Positions 25,506-34,808 of a DNA stretch of 64,000 bases are shown here, piece after piece; position 1 is the stretch's first letter; every line of letters starts with the position of its first letter. The translations under genes were made by a program, and so were the position numbers. This DNA is from Macrococcus epidermidis (GTDB taxonomy: Bacteria; Bacillota; Bacilli; Staphylococcales; Staphylococcaceae): the NCBI RefSeq assembly GCF_003259695.1, contig NZ_PZJH01000008.1:20541-84540 (forward strand), read 5' to 3'. The notes under the pieces are model-generated. The model saw nothing but the letters and a program-made list of their open reading frames with translations, did no database searches and was not told the DNA's origin.

Positions 25506-26524
25506 GCTTTAACCTCCTCAAATAGTTTTGCGATTGCTTGTTCATGTGCGTCGATAATGCCATGTTCAGTAATCAGTCCTGTGATTAAACTGTTAGGTGT
25601 AATATCGAAAGCTGGATTATAAACTGCTACGTCTGCTGCGACTTTATTGTCATAAATATGTGTTACTTCACGTGCGTTGCGTGCTTCGATTGGAATTGCA
25701 TCTACACTCGATACCATTAAATCGAAGGTTGGTGTTGGTGCTGCAACGTAGAATGGTACATTATAAAACTTTGCTGCAATAGCGAGCGGTAATGTGCCAA
25801 TTTTGTTAACGACGTCGCCATTTAATGCTACGCGGTCACAACCGACAATAACAGCTGTAACACCTTGTTGCTGTAACACAGTGGCTGCAGTACTATCTGT
25901 AATTGTTGTAACATCGATGCCGGCTTGCGATAACTCAAAAGCTGTAAGTGCGCCTTGAAATCTCGGTCTAGTCTCATCGCTAAATACTTTAAATTGAATG
26001 TTTTGAGCGTGAGCTAGATAGAATCCCGCTGTCGCTGTGCCTAACGCACTTGTTGCAAGACTACCTGGATTGCAATGCGTAATAAACGTTGAATTCGGTT
26101 TTATGAGTGGTAATGTATGTTTCCCGATACGGTCATTGATTGATTTATCTTCTTCATAAATGTGTTGCGCGAGCTTTTCTAAAGCCACGATACTCTGATT
26201 GACATCTTCGGTGATGACCTGGCTCATTCGATCAAGTGCCCATAACAAGTTGATTGCTGTTGGTCGTGTGTTGGATAGTCGTGTAATAACATTCTGCATA
26301 TAAATTATAAAATCTTTATCCCCGTTGTATTGTAAGGCACCGATTACGACACCGTATGCCGCAGTAATTCCAATAGCGGGTGCACCGCGCACGATCATAT
26401 CTTCAATCGCTACTGCGACTGCTTCATAATCTGTGCAGTCGACATACTGTATATCATGTGGTAATTTCGTCTGGTCAAGGAGCGTAAGAACGCCATCTTT
26501 GTATTGGATCGATTGTAATGTCAT
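25502..26524 (-). CDS. mtnA: S-methyl-5-thioribose-1-phosphate isomerase
   Basis: A 340-residue eIF2B-like isomerase that converts MTR-1-P to methylthioribulose-1-P. Active-site features are the cysteine in THCNPGSLATSALG (about residue 158), the aspartate in VIVGCDRVALNGDVVNKIGT (about residue 238), and MIVRGAPAIGITAAYGV near the N-terminus. It overlaps mtnK by 4 nt and the binding-protein gene by 4 nt. All catalytic motifs are intact. Confidence 0.96.
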   Translation of the reverse strand: MTLQSIQYKDGVLTLLDQTKLPHDIQYVDCTDYEAVAVAIEDMIVRGAPAIGITAAYGVVIGALQYNGDKDFIIYMQNVITRLSNTRPTAINLLWALDRMSQVITEDVNQSIVALEKLAQHIYEEDKSINDRIGKHTLPLIKPNSTFITHCNPGSLATSALGTATAGFYLAHAQNIQFKVFSDETRPRFQGALTAFELSQAGIDVTTITDSTAATVLQQQGVTAVIVGCDRVALNGDVVNKIGTLPLAIAAKFYNVPFYVAAPTPTFDLMVSSVDAIPIEARNAREVTHIYDNKVAADVAVYNPAFDITPNSLITGLITEHGIIDAHEQAIAKLFEEVKA

Positions 26525-27723
26525 GCCGCGATCTCCTTAAATTCTGTATAGAGTGAGAATATAGATGGGTAGATGGATACTGATTCCGGATGTTGAATCA
26601 GCGATTTCGCAAACTTAATGAGTTGCACTTCTATCTGAACACATTGTTGCTCAGGTAAAGTCGTTAAATCATTTACTTTAGCAAGTCCGACGATACGACG
26701 AATAATTTCAAGTCCACATACAACATACGCATCTTCAAGCACTGAACGGATATAGCTTGCATAAACTGAAGCTTGTTTCAATGCGACATCTTTCGTCTTT
26801 TCCTGTAAGATCGCTAAACTTTTCTGTTTGAATACTTCTAATACTTCTGTGATACTTTCGGCAATAAACTTAGCTTGTTCATCTCGGCCATGCGCCTGCG
26901 CATTACTATATGCAAAGAAGAGGTGAGCGAGCACATTTCCGACATCATATCCTGCTGGCCCATAGAAACCGAATTCAGGATCAATGACTTTTGTTTCTGT
27001 TTCATTCACAAATACTGAACCTGAATGTAAATCTCCATGGATTAAACTTTGACTTTTATTTAAGAATTTAAGTTTCGCTTCTGCAACTGCAAGCTTTAAT
27101 GTGTCATCGTTGTAAAGTAACTGTTCGACGTATGGAAGCAAAGCGCTACTCACTTCATTGCGTGAGAAATTATTGTAAAATGGCTCGGTGAACACGAGGT
27201 CTTCAGATATCTCGCATAATTCGGGATTTATCGTATCTTTTTGTAAAGCCTTCTTCTCTTTCGCATCAAGTACAAAGTCAGAAGTGTTAATCAGTGTCTC
27301 TGCCAAATAGGTCCCTAAATCAACACCGATATTTGGATATATATTGCCATCGATTAAACCTTGGCGTAATACTGTGTATTCTTTTAAGTCTTCCATGATG
27401 ACGCATTTCATCACATCATCAATCGCATAAATATGCGGTACAAGTTGTGGTACGATTTCGCCATGTACTTTGAGTAACTTCCCTTCACGAATTGTACGGT
27501 CCGTTGATAATTTAAATTCATCTGAAATACGCGCTACGACGCCTGAATGTTTGACGATAATGGATTTGATGCCGTTAGATACACGAAAGACATAATTTAA
27601 ATTACCATCTCCGATTTCGTTTACTGCTAAGTTGTCAGCGGGATTAAATAAATTTGTAGTTTCAAGTATGTATGCTGCAATATCAACTTCCTGCATTAAG
27701 AAATATGAACTAAACTTAGACAA
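26521..27723 (-). CDS. mtnK: S-methyl-5-thioribose kinase
   Basis: A 400-residue kinase of the choline-kinase/APH fold that phosphorylates methylthioribose. The catalytic loop is SLIHGDLHSGSVFV (about residue 229) and the metal motif VIDPEFGFYGPAGYD (about residue 250), both diagnostic of MtnK. I prefer the TTG at 27723 because GAGGTG is 6 nt upstream; an in-frame ATG 18 codons earlier has no Shine-Dalgarno and would start next to the riboswitch terminator. First gene of the S-box operon. Confidence 0.93.
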   Translation of the reverse strand: MSKFSSYFLMQEVDIAAYILETTNLFNPADNLAVNEIGDGNLNYVFRVSNGIKSIIVKHSGVVARISDEFKLSTDRTIREGKLLKVHGEIVPQLVPHIYAIDDVMKCVIMEDLKEYTVLRQGLIDGNIYPNIGVDLGTYLAETLINTSDFVLDAKEKKALQKDTINPELCEISEDLVFTEPFYNNFSRNEVSSALLPYVEQLLYNDDTLKLAVAEAKLKFLNKSQSLIHGDLHSGSVFVNETETKVIDPEFGFYGPAGYDVGNVLAHLFFAYSNAQAHGRDEQAKFIAESITEVLEVFKQKSLAILQEKTKDVALKQASVYASYIRSVLEDAYVVCGLEIIRRIVGLAKVNDLTTLPEQQCVQIEVQLIKFAKSLIQHPESVSIYPSIFSLYTEFKEIAA

Positions 27724-27752
27724 TGCTTTCACCTCAGAATTAATTTTTTCAC

Positions 27753-27907
27753 AAAAAAAACGTTTCCCCGTATGCACGGGAAAACGTTAGCCATCAGTAT
27801 CTCTACTTATCTTTCAGCACAATTGTACTGTAGGAATTGGCACCTTTTCCGTGTGGACAGGTTGCTGGACGTCATAGGGCCTAATCCCTCAGTCACTCTT
27901 GATAAAT
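27753..27907 (-). ncRNA. SAM-I (S-box) riboswitch with terminator
   Basis: On the minus strand the leader begins TTATCAAGAGTGACTGAGGG and has GGCCCTATGACGTCCAGCAACC, the conserved S-box core that makes the SAM pocket and kink-turn. A P4-like hairpin follows, and the closing strand GAAAGATAAG pairs with the start. The expression platform is an intrinsic terminator at 27753-27788 (stem CGTTTTCCCG/CGGGGAAACG, U8). High SAM should terminate transcription before mtnK. It controls all nine genes of the salvage/transport operon. Confidence 0.95.
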
Positions 27908-28072
27908 AATTATTTAGTTTTTTGTTAAGTTGAATATTAAATTAATTAAAAATATAAGTCAATAACTTTCTGAAAATTTTTTGTATTACAAAATTTTTAA
28001 AAGCCGTTAATCATTCTATTTTAAAGGCTTTATGATAAAATTTAAGTAATGAAAAAATAAAGGAGAACCACT

Positions 28073-29368
28073 ATGGGCTACCAATTCCAAAAGATGCAGG
28101 AAGAGAAGGTATTCAAAGATCCAGTGCATCGCTATGTGCATGTACGAGATCAGTTAATTTGGGATTTAATCAAGACAAAAGAATTTCAGCGATTACGCCG
28201 AATAAAACAACTTGGTACGTTATATTTATCTTTTCATACTGCTGAACATTCACGTTTCAATCATTCGTTAGGCGTTTATGAAATCGTACGTCGTATGATA
28301 GACGAAATATTTGCTGGACGTGAACATTGGCATAATGAAGATCGTCCACTCGCATTATGTGCAGCACTGTTACATGACTTAGGCCATGGTCCGTTCTCTC
28401 ATTGTTTCGAGAAGATTTTTAATACGGATCACGAGCTTTACACACAGCAGATCATATTAGGAGATACGGAAGTGAATCATGTGTTGTCACGCGTTTCACC
28501 CGAATTTCCGAAAGAAGTAGCTGCTGTAATCAACAAGACACATCATAATAAGCTGGTCATTTCAATGATTAGTTCGCAGATTGATGCTGACCGTATGGAC
28601 TACCTGCAACGCGATGCTTTCTATACAGGTGTGAGTTATGGTAGCTTTGATATGGAACGTATATTAAGGCTTATGCGTCCGACAAAGGATGAAGTTGTGA
28701 TTAAAGAAAGTGGTATGCATGCGGTAGAAGATTATTTAATGAGCCGTTATCAGATGTACTGGCAAGTATATTTTCATCCAGTCAGTCGTGGTGGTGAAGT
28801 ATTATTAAATCGTGTCCTGAAACGTGCCAAAGTGTTGTATGAGACAGGTTATGCGTTTAAAGAACCACCTAAATATTTAGTGCCGTTCTTTAAATCAAAT
28901 CAAGTGTCCGTTGATGCATATTTAAGACTTGATGAAATGGTTCTAAATTATTATCTGCAGGAATGGATTGAGGAAGAAGACGCCATTTTAAGTGATTTAT
29001 CGCGCAGATTTGTTAACCGTGATTTATTTAAACATCTACCGTTTGACGGTAATCGATTTACGATAGATGAACTCACTGAATTGTTTACGAAAGCGGGCAT
29101 AGATCCGGATTATTATTTTGTTGTGGACTCGTTTAGTGACTTGCCATATGACTACAATAGACCTGGTATTAACTCGCGTAAACCAATTCACTTAATAACT
29201 TCTACTGGCAAGATTAAGGAAATTAGTACACAATCAGTTATAATCAATAGTATTACAGGTATTCAGCGAAAAGATTATAAAATTTACTATCCTAAAGAGA
29301 CAATTTTAAATATCGAAGACCTTGAAATTCGAGGTGCAATTATTAACGTATTAAATGAATTAGAATAG
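28073..29368 (+). CDS. HD-domain phosphohydrolase (YwfO-like)
   Basis: A 431-residue HD-superfamily protein related to dGTPases and to B. subtilis YwfO. The metal motif is LLHDLGHGPFSHCFE near residue 103; earlier HSRFNHSLGVYEIVRRM and later SQIDADRMDYLQRDAFYTG complete the H..HD..D set. Likely a nucleotide phosphohydrolase, substrate unknown. ATG 28073 follows AAAGGAG. ywhD, DUF1934 and argS genes follow in the staphylococcal order. Confidence 0.88.
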   Translation: MGYQFQKMQEEKVFKDPVHRYVHVRDQLIWDLIKTKEFQRLRRIKQLGTLYLSFHTAEHSRFNHSLGVYEIVRRMIDEIFAGREHWHNEDRPLALCAALLHDLGHGPFSHCFEKIFNTDHELYTQQIILGDTEVNHVLSRVSPEFPKEVAAVINKTHHNKLVISMISSQIDADRMDYLQRDAFYTGVSYGSFDMERILRLMRPTKDEVVIKESGMHAVEDYLMSRYQMYWQVYFHPVSRGGEVLLNRVLKRAKVLYETGYAFKEPPKYLVPFFKSNQVSVDAYLRLDEMVLNYYLQEWIEEEDAILSDLSRRFVNRDLFKHLPFDGNRFTIDELTELFTKAGIDPDYYFVVDSFSDLPYDYNRPGINSRKPIHLITSTGKIKEISTQSVIINSITGIQRKDYKIYYPKETILNIEDLEIRGAIINVLNELE

Positions 29369-29377
29369 GGTGATAAT

Positions 29378-29875
29378 ATGGCAGAATTTCAGTTTAATAT
29401 TATAAAAAATGATCCACTTGACGGACATAAAGGTACAAATATCGGCTCGATTAGCTTAGATAATGTGGCACCAGTATTTATTGATGTTGCAGAGAAAAAG
29501 GCGTTTATCGATATCGGTGCGATGCATGCGCGTAGTGAAGTTGAAAAGCGTGTGAAATGGGTGACGGATAAATCTGAAACAGAAGGTCCTGACCAGAAAG
29601 AATACTGGCTTGTATGGGTAACAACAGAACGTGCAGAAGTCGGTCCGTATTATGCGGGTGTTACTGCTTGTTATATGGCAGTAAATAAGGAACGTAAACG
29701 TGGCTATAAAGTGATGGCTGAACATGTTAATATGATGGATAAATCGATGAAGCACAAGTTCATTTTAGATCAGATTGGTGATGACAATAAAGCGGTCTTA
29801 AAAGACTTCTTAATGCACCATAACCCTGAAATGTGGAACAATTCTGGAGAAGAACTAAAATCAATGTTAGGTTAA
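29378..29875 (+). CDS. YwhD family protein
   Basis: A 165-residue cytoplasmic protein of the YwhD family, recognised from the FNIIKNDPLDGHKG N-terminus, the YYAGVTACYMAVNKERKRGYK centre and its position between the HD gene and DUF1934/argS. No transmembrane segment or catalytic motif is visible and the function is unknown. It starts 9 nt after the HD gene with GGGTGAT as Shine-Dalgarno. A hairpin without T-tract follows the stop at 29894. Confidence 0.8.
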   Translation: MAEFQFNIIKNDPLDGHKGTNIGSISLDNVAPVFIDVAEKKAFIDIGAMHARSEVEKRVKWVTDKSETEGPDQKEYWLVWVTTERAEVGPYYAGVTACYMAVNKERKRGYKVMAEHVNMMDKSMKHKFILDQIGDDNKAVLKDFLMHHNPEMWNNSGEELKSMLG

Positions 29876-29893
29876 ACGAGCTAACGACAGTCC

Positions 29894-29928
29894 ATCTTTT
29901 CCGAATACGGCGAGTATCCGGAAAAGAT
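29894..29928. repeat. Stem-loop after ywhD
   Basis: ATCTTTTCCG (29894-29903) pairs with CGGAAAAGAT (29919-29928), extended by ATAC/GTAT inside. There is no U-tract on the plus strand, so it may be a processing or stability element or a weak terminator. Confidence 0.55.
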
Positions 29929-29992
29929 AAGCACCCTCATATTATCAATTTTGTGACAAAAATGTGACTTTAATAATCGTGTAGATTTTCGG

Positions 29993-30090
29993 TTGTAATT
30001 TTTGCTTAACATTAGTAAGATATGAGTAGCTATAAAAATAGCTAGGACACTAAAGAAAGCAGGTATTTTTATACCTGCTTTCTTTAATTT
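29993..30090 (+). ncRNA. Candidate short intergenic RNA with two hairpins
   Basis: TTGTAA (29993-29998), a 17-bp spacer and TAAGAT (30016-30021) form a plausible promoter. A transcript from about 30028 would hold TAGCTAT/ATAGCTA and then a strong terminator at 30052-30090. The RNA would be about 60 nt. This is a pattern-based prediction; the segment may simply be two unlinked signals. Confidence 0.35.
30052..30090 (+). terminator. Strong intrinsic terminator
   Basis: AAAGAAAGCAGGTA (30052-30065) and its complement (30072-30085) form a 14-bp stem, followed by TTTAATTTT. It ends 39 nt before the TTG start of the DUF1934 gene and probably isolates the ywfO-like/ywhD unit from DUF1934-argS, whose own -10 (TATAAT, 30105-30110) lies just downstream. 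Confidence 0.9.
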
Positions 30091-30128
30091 TATGCAAATT
30101 TTGTTATAATCATTAGTGGGTGATCAAC

Positions 30129-30536
30129 TTGGATATAGAGATTCACATAAAGCAACAAATCACAAATAGTGAAGGCACGGAGACCTTCGAATTTAATACT
30201 ACAGGCACACGCATAAAAAAGGCACATACATATATTATGTATAAGGAAACAATCGATGATATTCTGACCGATGTACGTGTTAAGATTGAGGATGAACGGG
30301 TGCGCATTAATCGAAAAGGTCAACTAACGTTAGATTTTCTGTTTGTCCCATACGAGACAACACAAAATATGTATCACCTGGCTAATCAAAAAACTGTTAT
30401 GGAAGTTACAACCAATCAAATGCTCATTGAGTCTGATGAACATTCCGGTAGAGTTTACATTCAATATACCATTGTAAATAACCAAACTGTCTTAGGCAGT
30501 TATACATACGATATAGAATATAAGGAGCGAGTATAA
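30129..30536 (+). CDS. DUF1934 family beta-barrel protein (YwiB-like)
   Basis: About 135 residues of mostly beta-strand protein of the DUF1934/YwiB family (lipocalin/calycin-like beta barrel), recognised from [20 protein letters not shown] and its position directly before argS. I favour TTG 30129 (GGGTGA 5 nt upstream) over GTG 30120, which would lie at the predicted transcription start. It overlaps the argS start region by 1 nt, so the genes are coupled. Function unknown. Confidence 0.8.
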   Translation: MDIEIHIKQQITNSEGTETFEFNTTGTRIKKAHTYIMYKETIDDILTDVRVKIEDERVRINRKGQLTLDFLFVPYETTQNMYHLANQKTVMEVTTNQMLIESDEHSGRVYIQYTIVNNQTVLGSYTYDIEYKERV

Positions 30537-32194
30537 TGAACATCGTACAACAGCAAAAAGAAACATTAATCGAAGAAATTAAACAGGCGATATTAAAAGC
30601 AGAGCTTGTAACAGAAGTACCGGAAATTAAAATTGAAATCCCGAAAGATACTAAAAATGGTGACTATGCAACAAATATCGCCATGGTGTTAACGAAACTC
30701 GCTCAAAAAAATCCACGTGAAATTGCACAGGCAATCGTAAATCATTTAGATGTTAAGAAAGCGGATGTCACTAAAATTGATATCGCAGGTCCTGGATTTA
30801 TCAACTTCTATATGGATAACGCATACCTCACTGGTATTATTACTGAAGCATTAACTAAAAAAGATAACTTCGGTAAAGCGGAGCAACCTAAAAATGAAAA
30901 AATCTTAGTTGAGTATGTTTCAGCGAATCCAACTGGCAGCTTGCACATTGGACATGCAAGAAATGCGGCAGTGGGTGACACTTTATGTAACGTATTATCT
31001 GCAGCAGGATATGACGTATTACGCGAATACTATATCAATGATGCAGGTAAACAGATTGAAAACTTAGCATATTCTATTGAAGCGCGCTATTTTCAGGCGT
31101 TAGGTCAGGAAATGGAACTGCCTGAAGATGGTTATCATGGTAAAGATATTATTGAAATCGGTAAAAAGTTAGCTGCAGAGCATCCGGAATACAAAGATGT
31201 TGACAAGGATGAGCGTATTAAAGCTTTCCGTAAGCTAGGATTAGATTATGAAATGGATAAACTTAAAAAAGATTTAACTGAATTTAATGTTCATTTTGAT
31301 AATTGGTTCAGTGAAACTTCACTTTATGAAAATAAAGAAATCGATAAAGCATTAGATAAGATGCGCGAAAATGGTTATTTATTTGAAGAAGACGGTGCAA
31401 CTTGGTTGCGTACAACTGAGTTTGGCGATGATAAAGACCGCGTATTGATTAAAAAAGATGGCAGCTATACGTACTTCCTTCCGGATATTGCGTATCACTA
31501 CGATAAGATTGAACGTGGCTATGATACGTTAATTAACTTATTCGGTGCAGACCATCATGGTTATATTAACCGTTTAAAAGCATCGCTTGAAACTTTCGGT
31601 ACAGATTCTAAACGTTTAGAAATACAAGTGATGCAGATGGTACGTTTATTGCAGGATGGCCAGGAAGTTAAGATGAGTAAACGTACAGGTAACGCCATTA
31701 CGTTACGAGACATCATGGATGAAGTAGGTATTGACGCAGCACGTTATTTCTTAACGATGAGAAGCCCTGACTCACACTTTGATTTCGATATGGAACTTGC
31801 AAAGAGCGAATCAAGTGACAACCCTGTTTACTACGCGCAATATGCACATGCGAGAATTTGTTCGATCTTACGTCAGGCAGCTGAAAATGGTATCACACCT
31901 TCTACTGACGCAGACTTTAGTTTAATAACAAATGACAAAGCATTTGAATTGTTGAAACGTATCGCTGATTTTGAAACGGTAATCAATCAGGCAGCAGAAG
32001 CACGTGCACCACACCGTATTACAAATTATATTCAGGATTTAGCAGCACATTTCCATAAATTCTATAATGCTGAGAAAGTATTAACTGACGACTTAGAAAA
32101 ATCTAAAGCACATGTTGCGTTAATTGAAGCAGCAAGAATTACATTACACAATGCTTTAACATTGATTGGCGTTTCAAGCCCTGAAAAGATGTAG
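30536..32194 (+). CDS. argS: Arginyl-tRNA synthetase
   Basis: A 552-residue class Ia synthetase, normal length. The HIGH signature is [15 protein letters not shown] near residue 136, the KMSKS-like loop [10 protein letters not shown] near residue 380, and the C-terminal anticodon-binding domain ends in HNALTLIGV. It charges tRNA-Arg. ATG 30536 follows AAGGAG. No T-box leader is visible upstream; expression probably comes from the promoter before DUF1934. A large structured repeat element follows the stop. Confidence 0.97.
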   Translation: MNIVQQQKETLIEEIKQAILKAELVTEVPEIKIEIPKDTKNGDYATNIAMVLTKLAQKNPREIAQAIVNHLDVKKADVTKIDIAGPGFINFYMDNAYLTGIITEALTKKDNFGKAEQPKNEKILVEYVSANPTGSLHIGHARNAAVGDTLCNVLSAAGYDVLREYYINDAGKQIENLAYSIEARYFQALGQEMELPEDGYHGKDIIEIGKKLAAEHPEYKDVDKDERIKAFRKLGLDYEMDKLKKDLTEFNVHFDNWFSETSLYENKEIDKALDKMRENGYLFEEDGATWLRTTEFGDDKDRVLIKKDGSYTYFLPDIAYHYDKIERGYDTLINLFGADHHGYINRLKASLETFGTDSKRLEIQVMQMVRLLQDGQEVKMSKRTGNAITLRDIMDEVGIDAARYFLTMRSPDSHFDFDMELAKSESSDNPVYYAQYAHARICSILRQAAENGITPSTDADFSLITNDKAFELLKRIADFETVINQAAEARAPHRITNYIQDLAAHFHKFYNAEKVLTDDLEKSKAHVALIEAARITLHNALTLIGVSSPEKM

Positions 32195-32199
32195 TAACT

Positions 32200-32316
32200 A
32201 GAGGCTGGAACTGAAGTGTTTTGCCACAAGCAAAAACCGAAGAAAACGAATAAATCGCTCTTTGATTTATAGTTTTCTTCGGTTTTTGTAGTACGGGCAA
32301 CGTCTGTTCCGCCGTT
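32200..32316. repeat. Long structured intergenic element with 24-bp hairpin
   Basis: CAAAAACCGAAGAAAAC (32231-32247) pairs exactly with 32272-32288, and ATAAATC (32250-32256) with GATTTAT (32264-32270), leaving a 7-nt loop. Flanking GGAAC/GTTCC and TTGCC/GGCAA can pair further out. The left edge GAGGCTGGAAC matches the terminator core at 15702. It resembles the multicopy GAGGCTGG intergenic elements of staphylococci and may end argS transcription, although no clean U-tract follows. Confidence 0.65.
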
Positions 32317-32427
32317 TAAGCTGTTAAACAGAAGAGGACTAAGACTTATGACTAACGCTTTTTGTATTTTGTAAGAAAGATATTGCATATGGTATAATTA
32401 TACAAAAATTGAATGAATGGAGGATTT

Positions 32428-33291
32428 ATGAAGAAAACGTTATTTATACTCTTGATGACAGTACTTTTCATTGTTTCAGGCTGTAATACGACAGACAAGT
32501 TGCAGCAGTCTGACGCTAAGGAACGTATTATTTCGTTAATACCAAGCAATACAGAAATTCTTTATGATTTAGGCGTCTATAAAGAGATTATCGGTGTTTC
32601 GACAGTAGATGATTATCCTAAACAGGTTAAAGATAAGGAAAAGTTTGATGGAATGAAACTTGATTATGAAGCGATATTAAAAGCGAAACCAACGATTGTG
32701 TTTGCGCATCAATCTATGGAAAAAGCGCAAGAGAAAACGTTACAAAAGTTGAAATCAAAAGGTATTAAAGTCGTCGTCGTTCAGGATGCTCATTCATTTG
32801 ATTCGCTATATAAAAGCATAGAACAAATTGCTATTGTCACACATAAAGAAGCTGAAGGCAAAGCGTTGATAAAAGATATTAAACGTCAAATTCAAGAAAC
32901 TGCGATTAAATACAAAAAGGATGTCCAGGGTAAAAAAGTATTTCTGGAAATTTCATCACACCCCGACATTTATACGGGTGGCAATCATACATTAATGAAT
33001 GATTTATTGAAACAACTCGGTGCAGTCAATATATTTAGTGGCATAGAAGGGTACCAGGCGGTGAGTTCGGAAGCAATCGTTAAGAAAAATCCGGATATCA
33101 TTATTTCTACGAGTGGTCTGTCAAATGCAGCATTAATCAAAGAAGTAAAATCAAGAAACGGATTTAAGCATGTTGAAGCGGTAAAACAAAATCAAATCTA
33201 TGCCGTTGATCCGGATATTGTATCACGTCCAGGACCAAGAATCGCACAAGGTATGGAAATTATTGCCAAAGCTATCGCACATGAAAAATAA
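32428..33291 (+). CDS. Iron/cobalamin-type ABC transporter substrate-binding lipoprotein (BtuF-like)
   Basis: A 287-residue lipoprotein with signal peptide and lipobox IVSGC (Cys15 region), then a class III binding fold: RIISLIPSNTEILYDLGVYKEIIG at the N-lobe, FLEISSHPDIYTGGNHTLMN in the middle and YAVDPDIVSRPGPRIAQGM at the C-lobe, typical of BtuF/corrinoid or iron-chelate binders. ATG 32428 follows GGAGG. The permease gene overlaps its end by 11 nt. No operator resembling a Fur box is visible upstream. Confidence 0.87.
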   Translation: MKKTLFILLMTVLFIVSGCNTTDKLQQSDAKERIISLIPSNTEILYDLGVYKEIIGVSTVDDYPKQVKDKEKFDGMKLDYEAILKAKPTIVFAHQSMEKAQEKTLQKLKSKGIKVVVVQDAHSFDSLYKSIEQIAIVTHKEAEGKALIKDIKRQIQETAIKYKKDVQGKKVFLEISSHPDIYTGGNHTLMNDLLKQLGAVNIFSGIEGYQAVSSEAIVKKNPDIIISTSGLSNAALIKEVKSRNGFKHVEAVKQNQIYAVDPDIVSRPGPRIAQGMEIIAKAIAHEK

Positions 33292-34231
33292 TATTATCGT
33301 ATTGTCGCTTATCATTATTGTGACATGCTTATCGTTATTTTATGACAACTTTGGATGGCTGGACGTAACGGATCCAATGGGTAGGACAATTTTACTTGAA
33401 ATTAGACTGCCAAGAATTATAACGGGTATGCTCGTCGGAATCATTCTTTCCATTACAGGATATGTGTTTCAGACCGTATTAAATAATTATCTTGCAGATA
33501 GTTTTTCGTTAGGACTTGCCAGTGGTGCAAGTTTTGGGAGTGCACTTTCCATCGTATTAGGATTTAGCATTACGATGACAGCAATATTTAGTATTTTATT
33601 CAGTATGATAACGTTACTGATAGTGATCCTTGCCAGCTTAAATCATAAATTTAATTCACAGACAACATGGATGATACTGATCGGCATGTTTATTAACTTC
33701 TTCTTTTCCAGCCTCGTTTATGTGTTAATGCTGATGTTTCCGGAGAAATCATCCAACATCATGAATTATTTGTTTGGCTCGATAAACTCGGTAAGTTTTA
33801 AAGATGTTATCGTTTTATTACCGTTAACTATTGTGGGTATGATGATTATTTATTTTTTACAGCAACAAATTGAAATACTTGGATTAGGACAAGACCGAGC
33901 AATTGCACTTGGTTTACGAACGCATACAATCATCTATATGCTGCTCATTACAACGAGTATTATGTGTGCTGTGCTCATTAGTATGACAGGTATTATTGGA
34001 TTTGTCGGTATGATTATTCCGCCGTTTGTAAAACTGAATTTTAAAGGAAACCATCTTGCAAAATTGAACCTGACATTACTTTTAGCAGTATTACTCGTCT
34101 TAACGGGAGATTTTCTGGGCAGAGCAATGCTTTATCCGGTACAGATTCCTGTATCAATCATGATGTGTTTAATGGGTATGCCGCTATTACTATGGATTAT
34201 TTTGAAACAAAACAGAAATACTATAAACTAA
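33281..34231 (+). CDS. FecCD-type ABC transporter permease, no ATPase nearby
   Basis: A 316-residue FecCD permease with about nine membrane helices and typical blocks: LPRIITGMLVGIILSITGYV, the ALGLRTHT coupling loop and TGIIGFVGMIIPPFVKL. ATG 33281 overlaps the binding-protein gene by 11 nt, indicating coupling. The next gene is a convergent NUDIX hydrolase, so the cognate ATPase must be encoded elsewhere. A similar ATPase-less pair beside argS is found in staphylococci, from memory. Confidence 0.87.
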   Translation: MKNNIIVLSLIIIVTCLSLFYDNFGWLDVTDPMGRTILLEIRLPRIITGMLVGIILSITGYVFQTVLNNYLADSFSLGLASGASFGSALSIVLGFSITMTAIFSILFSMITLLIVILASLNHKFNSQTTWMILIGMFINFFFSSLVYVLMLMFPEKSSNIMNYLFGSINSVSFKDVIVLLPLTIVGMMIIYFLQQQIEILGLGQDRAIALGLRTHTIIYMLLITTSIMCAVLISMTGIIGFVGMIIPPFVKLNFKGNHLAKLNLTLLLAVLLVLTGDFLGRAMLYPVQIPVSIMMCLMGMPLLLWIILKQNRNTIN

Positions 34232-34736
34232 AGTATTGCATTAAACTCGCTAAAGTAAGCGCATTGGTGATTTCGCCATGCGCTATTTTTGTTTTTAAGT
34301 CTTTAATTGGAACGAGGACGACTTCGATATCTTCAAATATTTCTCGGGAAATAGTCCCGCTTTGCTTGCTGTCGGTCACTAAAATGGTTGTTAATTGATT
34401 TGTAAATAAAGCTGGATTCGGATGCATAACGCCAATCACTTGTGCCTCGCCGATATATCCTGTTTCCTCACTGAGTTCTCTTTGACCAGCATTTAATGGG
34501 GATTCATCGGGTTCAACGATACCGCCGGGTAATTCAAGTATATAATCTTCTATGCCGATACGAAACTGCTTGATCATGACGATACAATCATTATGTATTG
34601 CGATAATATTGACCCAATGCGGGGCCTCAATCTGATAAAATTCAGCACTTTGTGCCTGATAAGAAAATTCTGTCGTATTGACTTGAAATACAAGATAATC
34701 CGTTTTGTCGATGATACGTCTTTTTTTCCAGTTCAT
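34221..34736 (-). CDS. NUDIX hydrolase, ADP-ribose pyrophosphatase-like
   Basis: A 171-residue NUDIX protein. The Nudix box starts at the GGIVEP motif and ends RELSEETGY (about residues 83-106), with EETGYIG and an upstream YILELPG that is typical of ADP-ribose pyrophosphatases (NudF group). ATG 34736 follows GAGGTGA. Its 3' end overlaps the convergent permease gene by 11 nt. Probably housecleaning hydrolysis of ADP-ribose or related nucleoside diphosphates. Confidence 0.88.
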   Translation of the reverse strand: MNWKKRRIIDKTDYLVFQVNTTEFSYQAQSAEFYQIEAPHWVNIIAIHNDCIVMIKQFRIGIEDYILELPGGIVEPDESPLNAGQRELSEETGYIGEAQVIGVMHPNPALFTNQLTTILVTDSKQSGTISREIFEDIEVVLVPIKDLKTKIAHGEITNALTLASLMQYFSL

Positions 34737-34808
34737 AAGTCACCTCGTCATTTTAATCGATTTCATTTTAACAGATAGGCTATACTATTGTTAACTGGAG
34801 GGATTTAG

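Noticed and set aside
30061..30130. T-box leader for argS
   Set aside because: The region lacks the T-box core sequence and specifier-loop architecture; only a simple terminator and promoter are seen.
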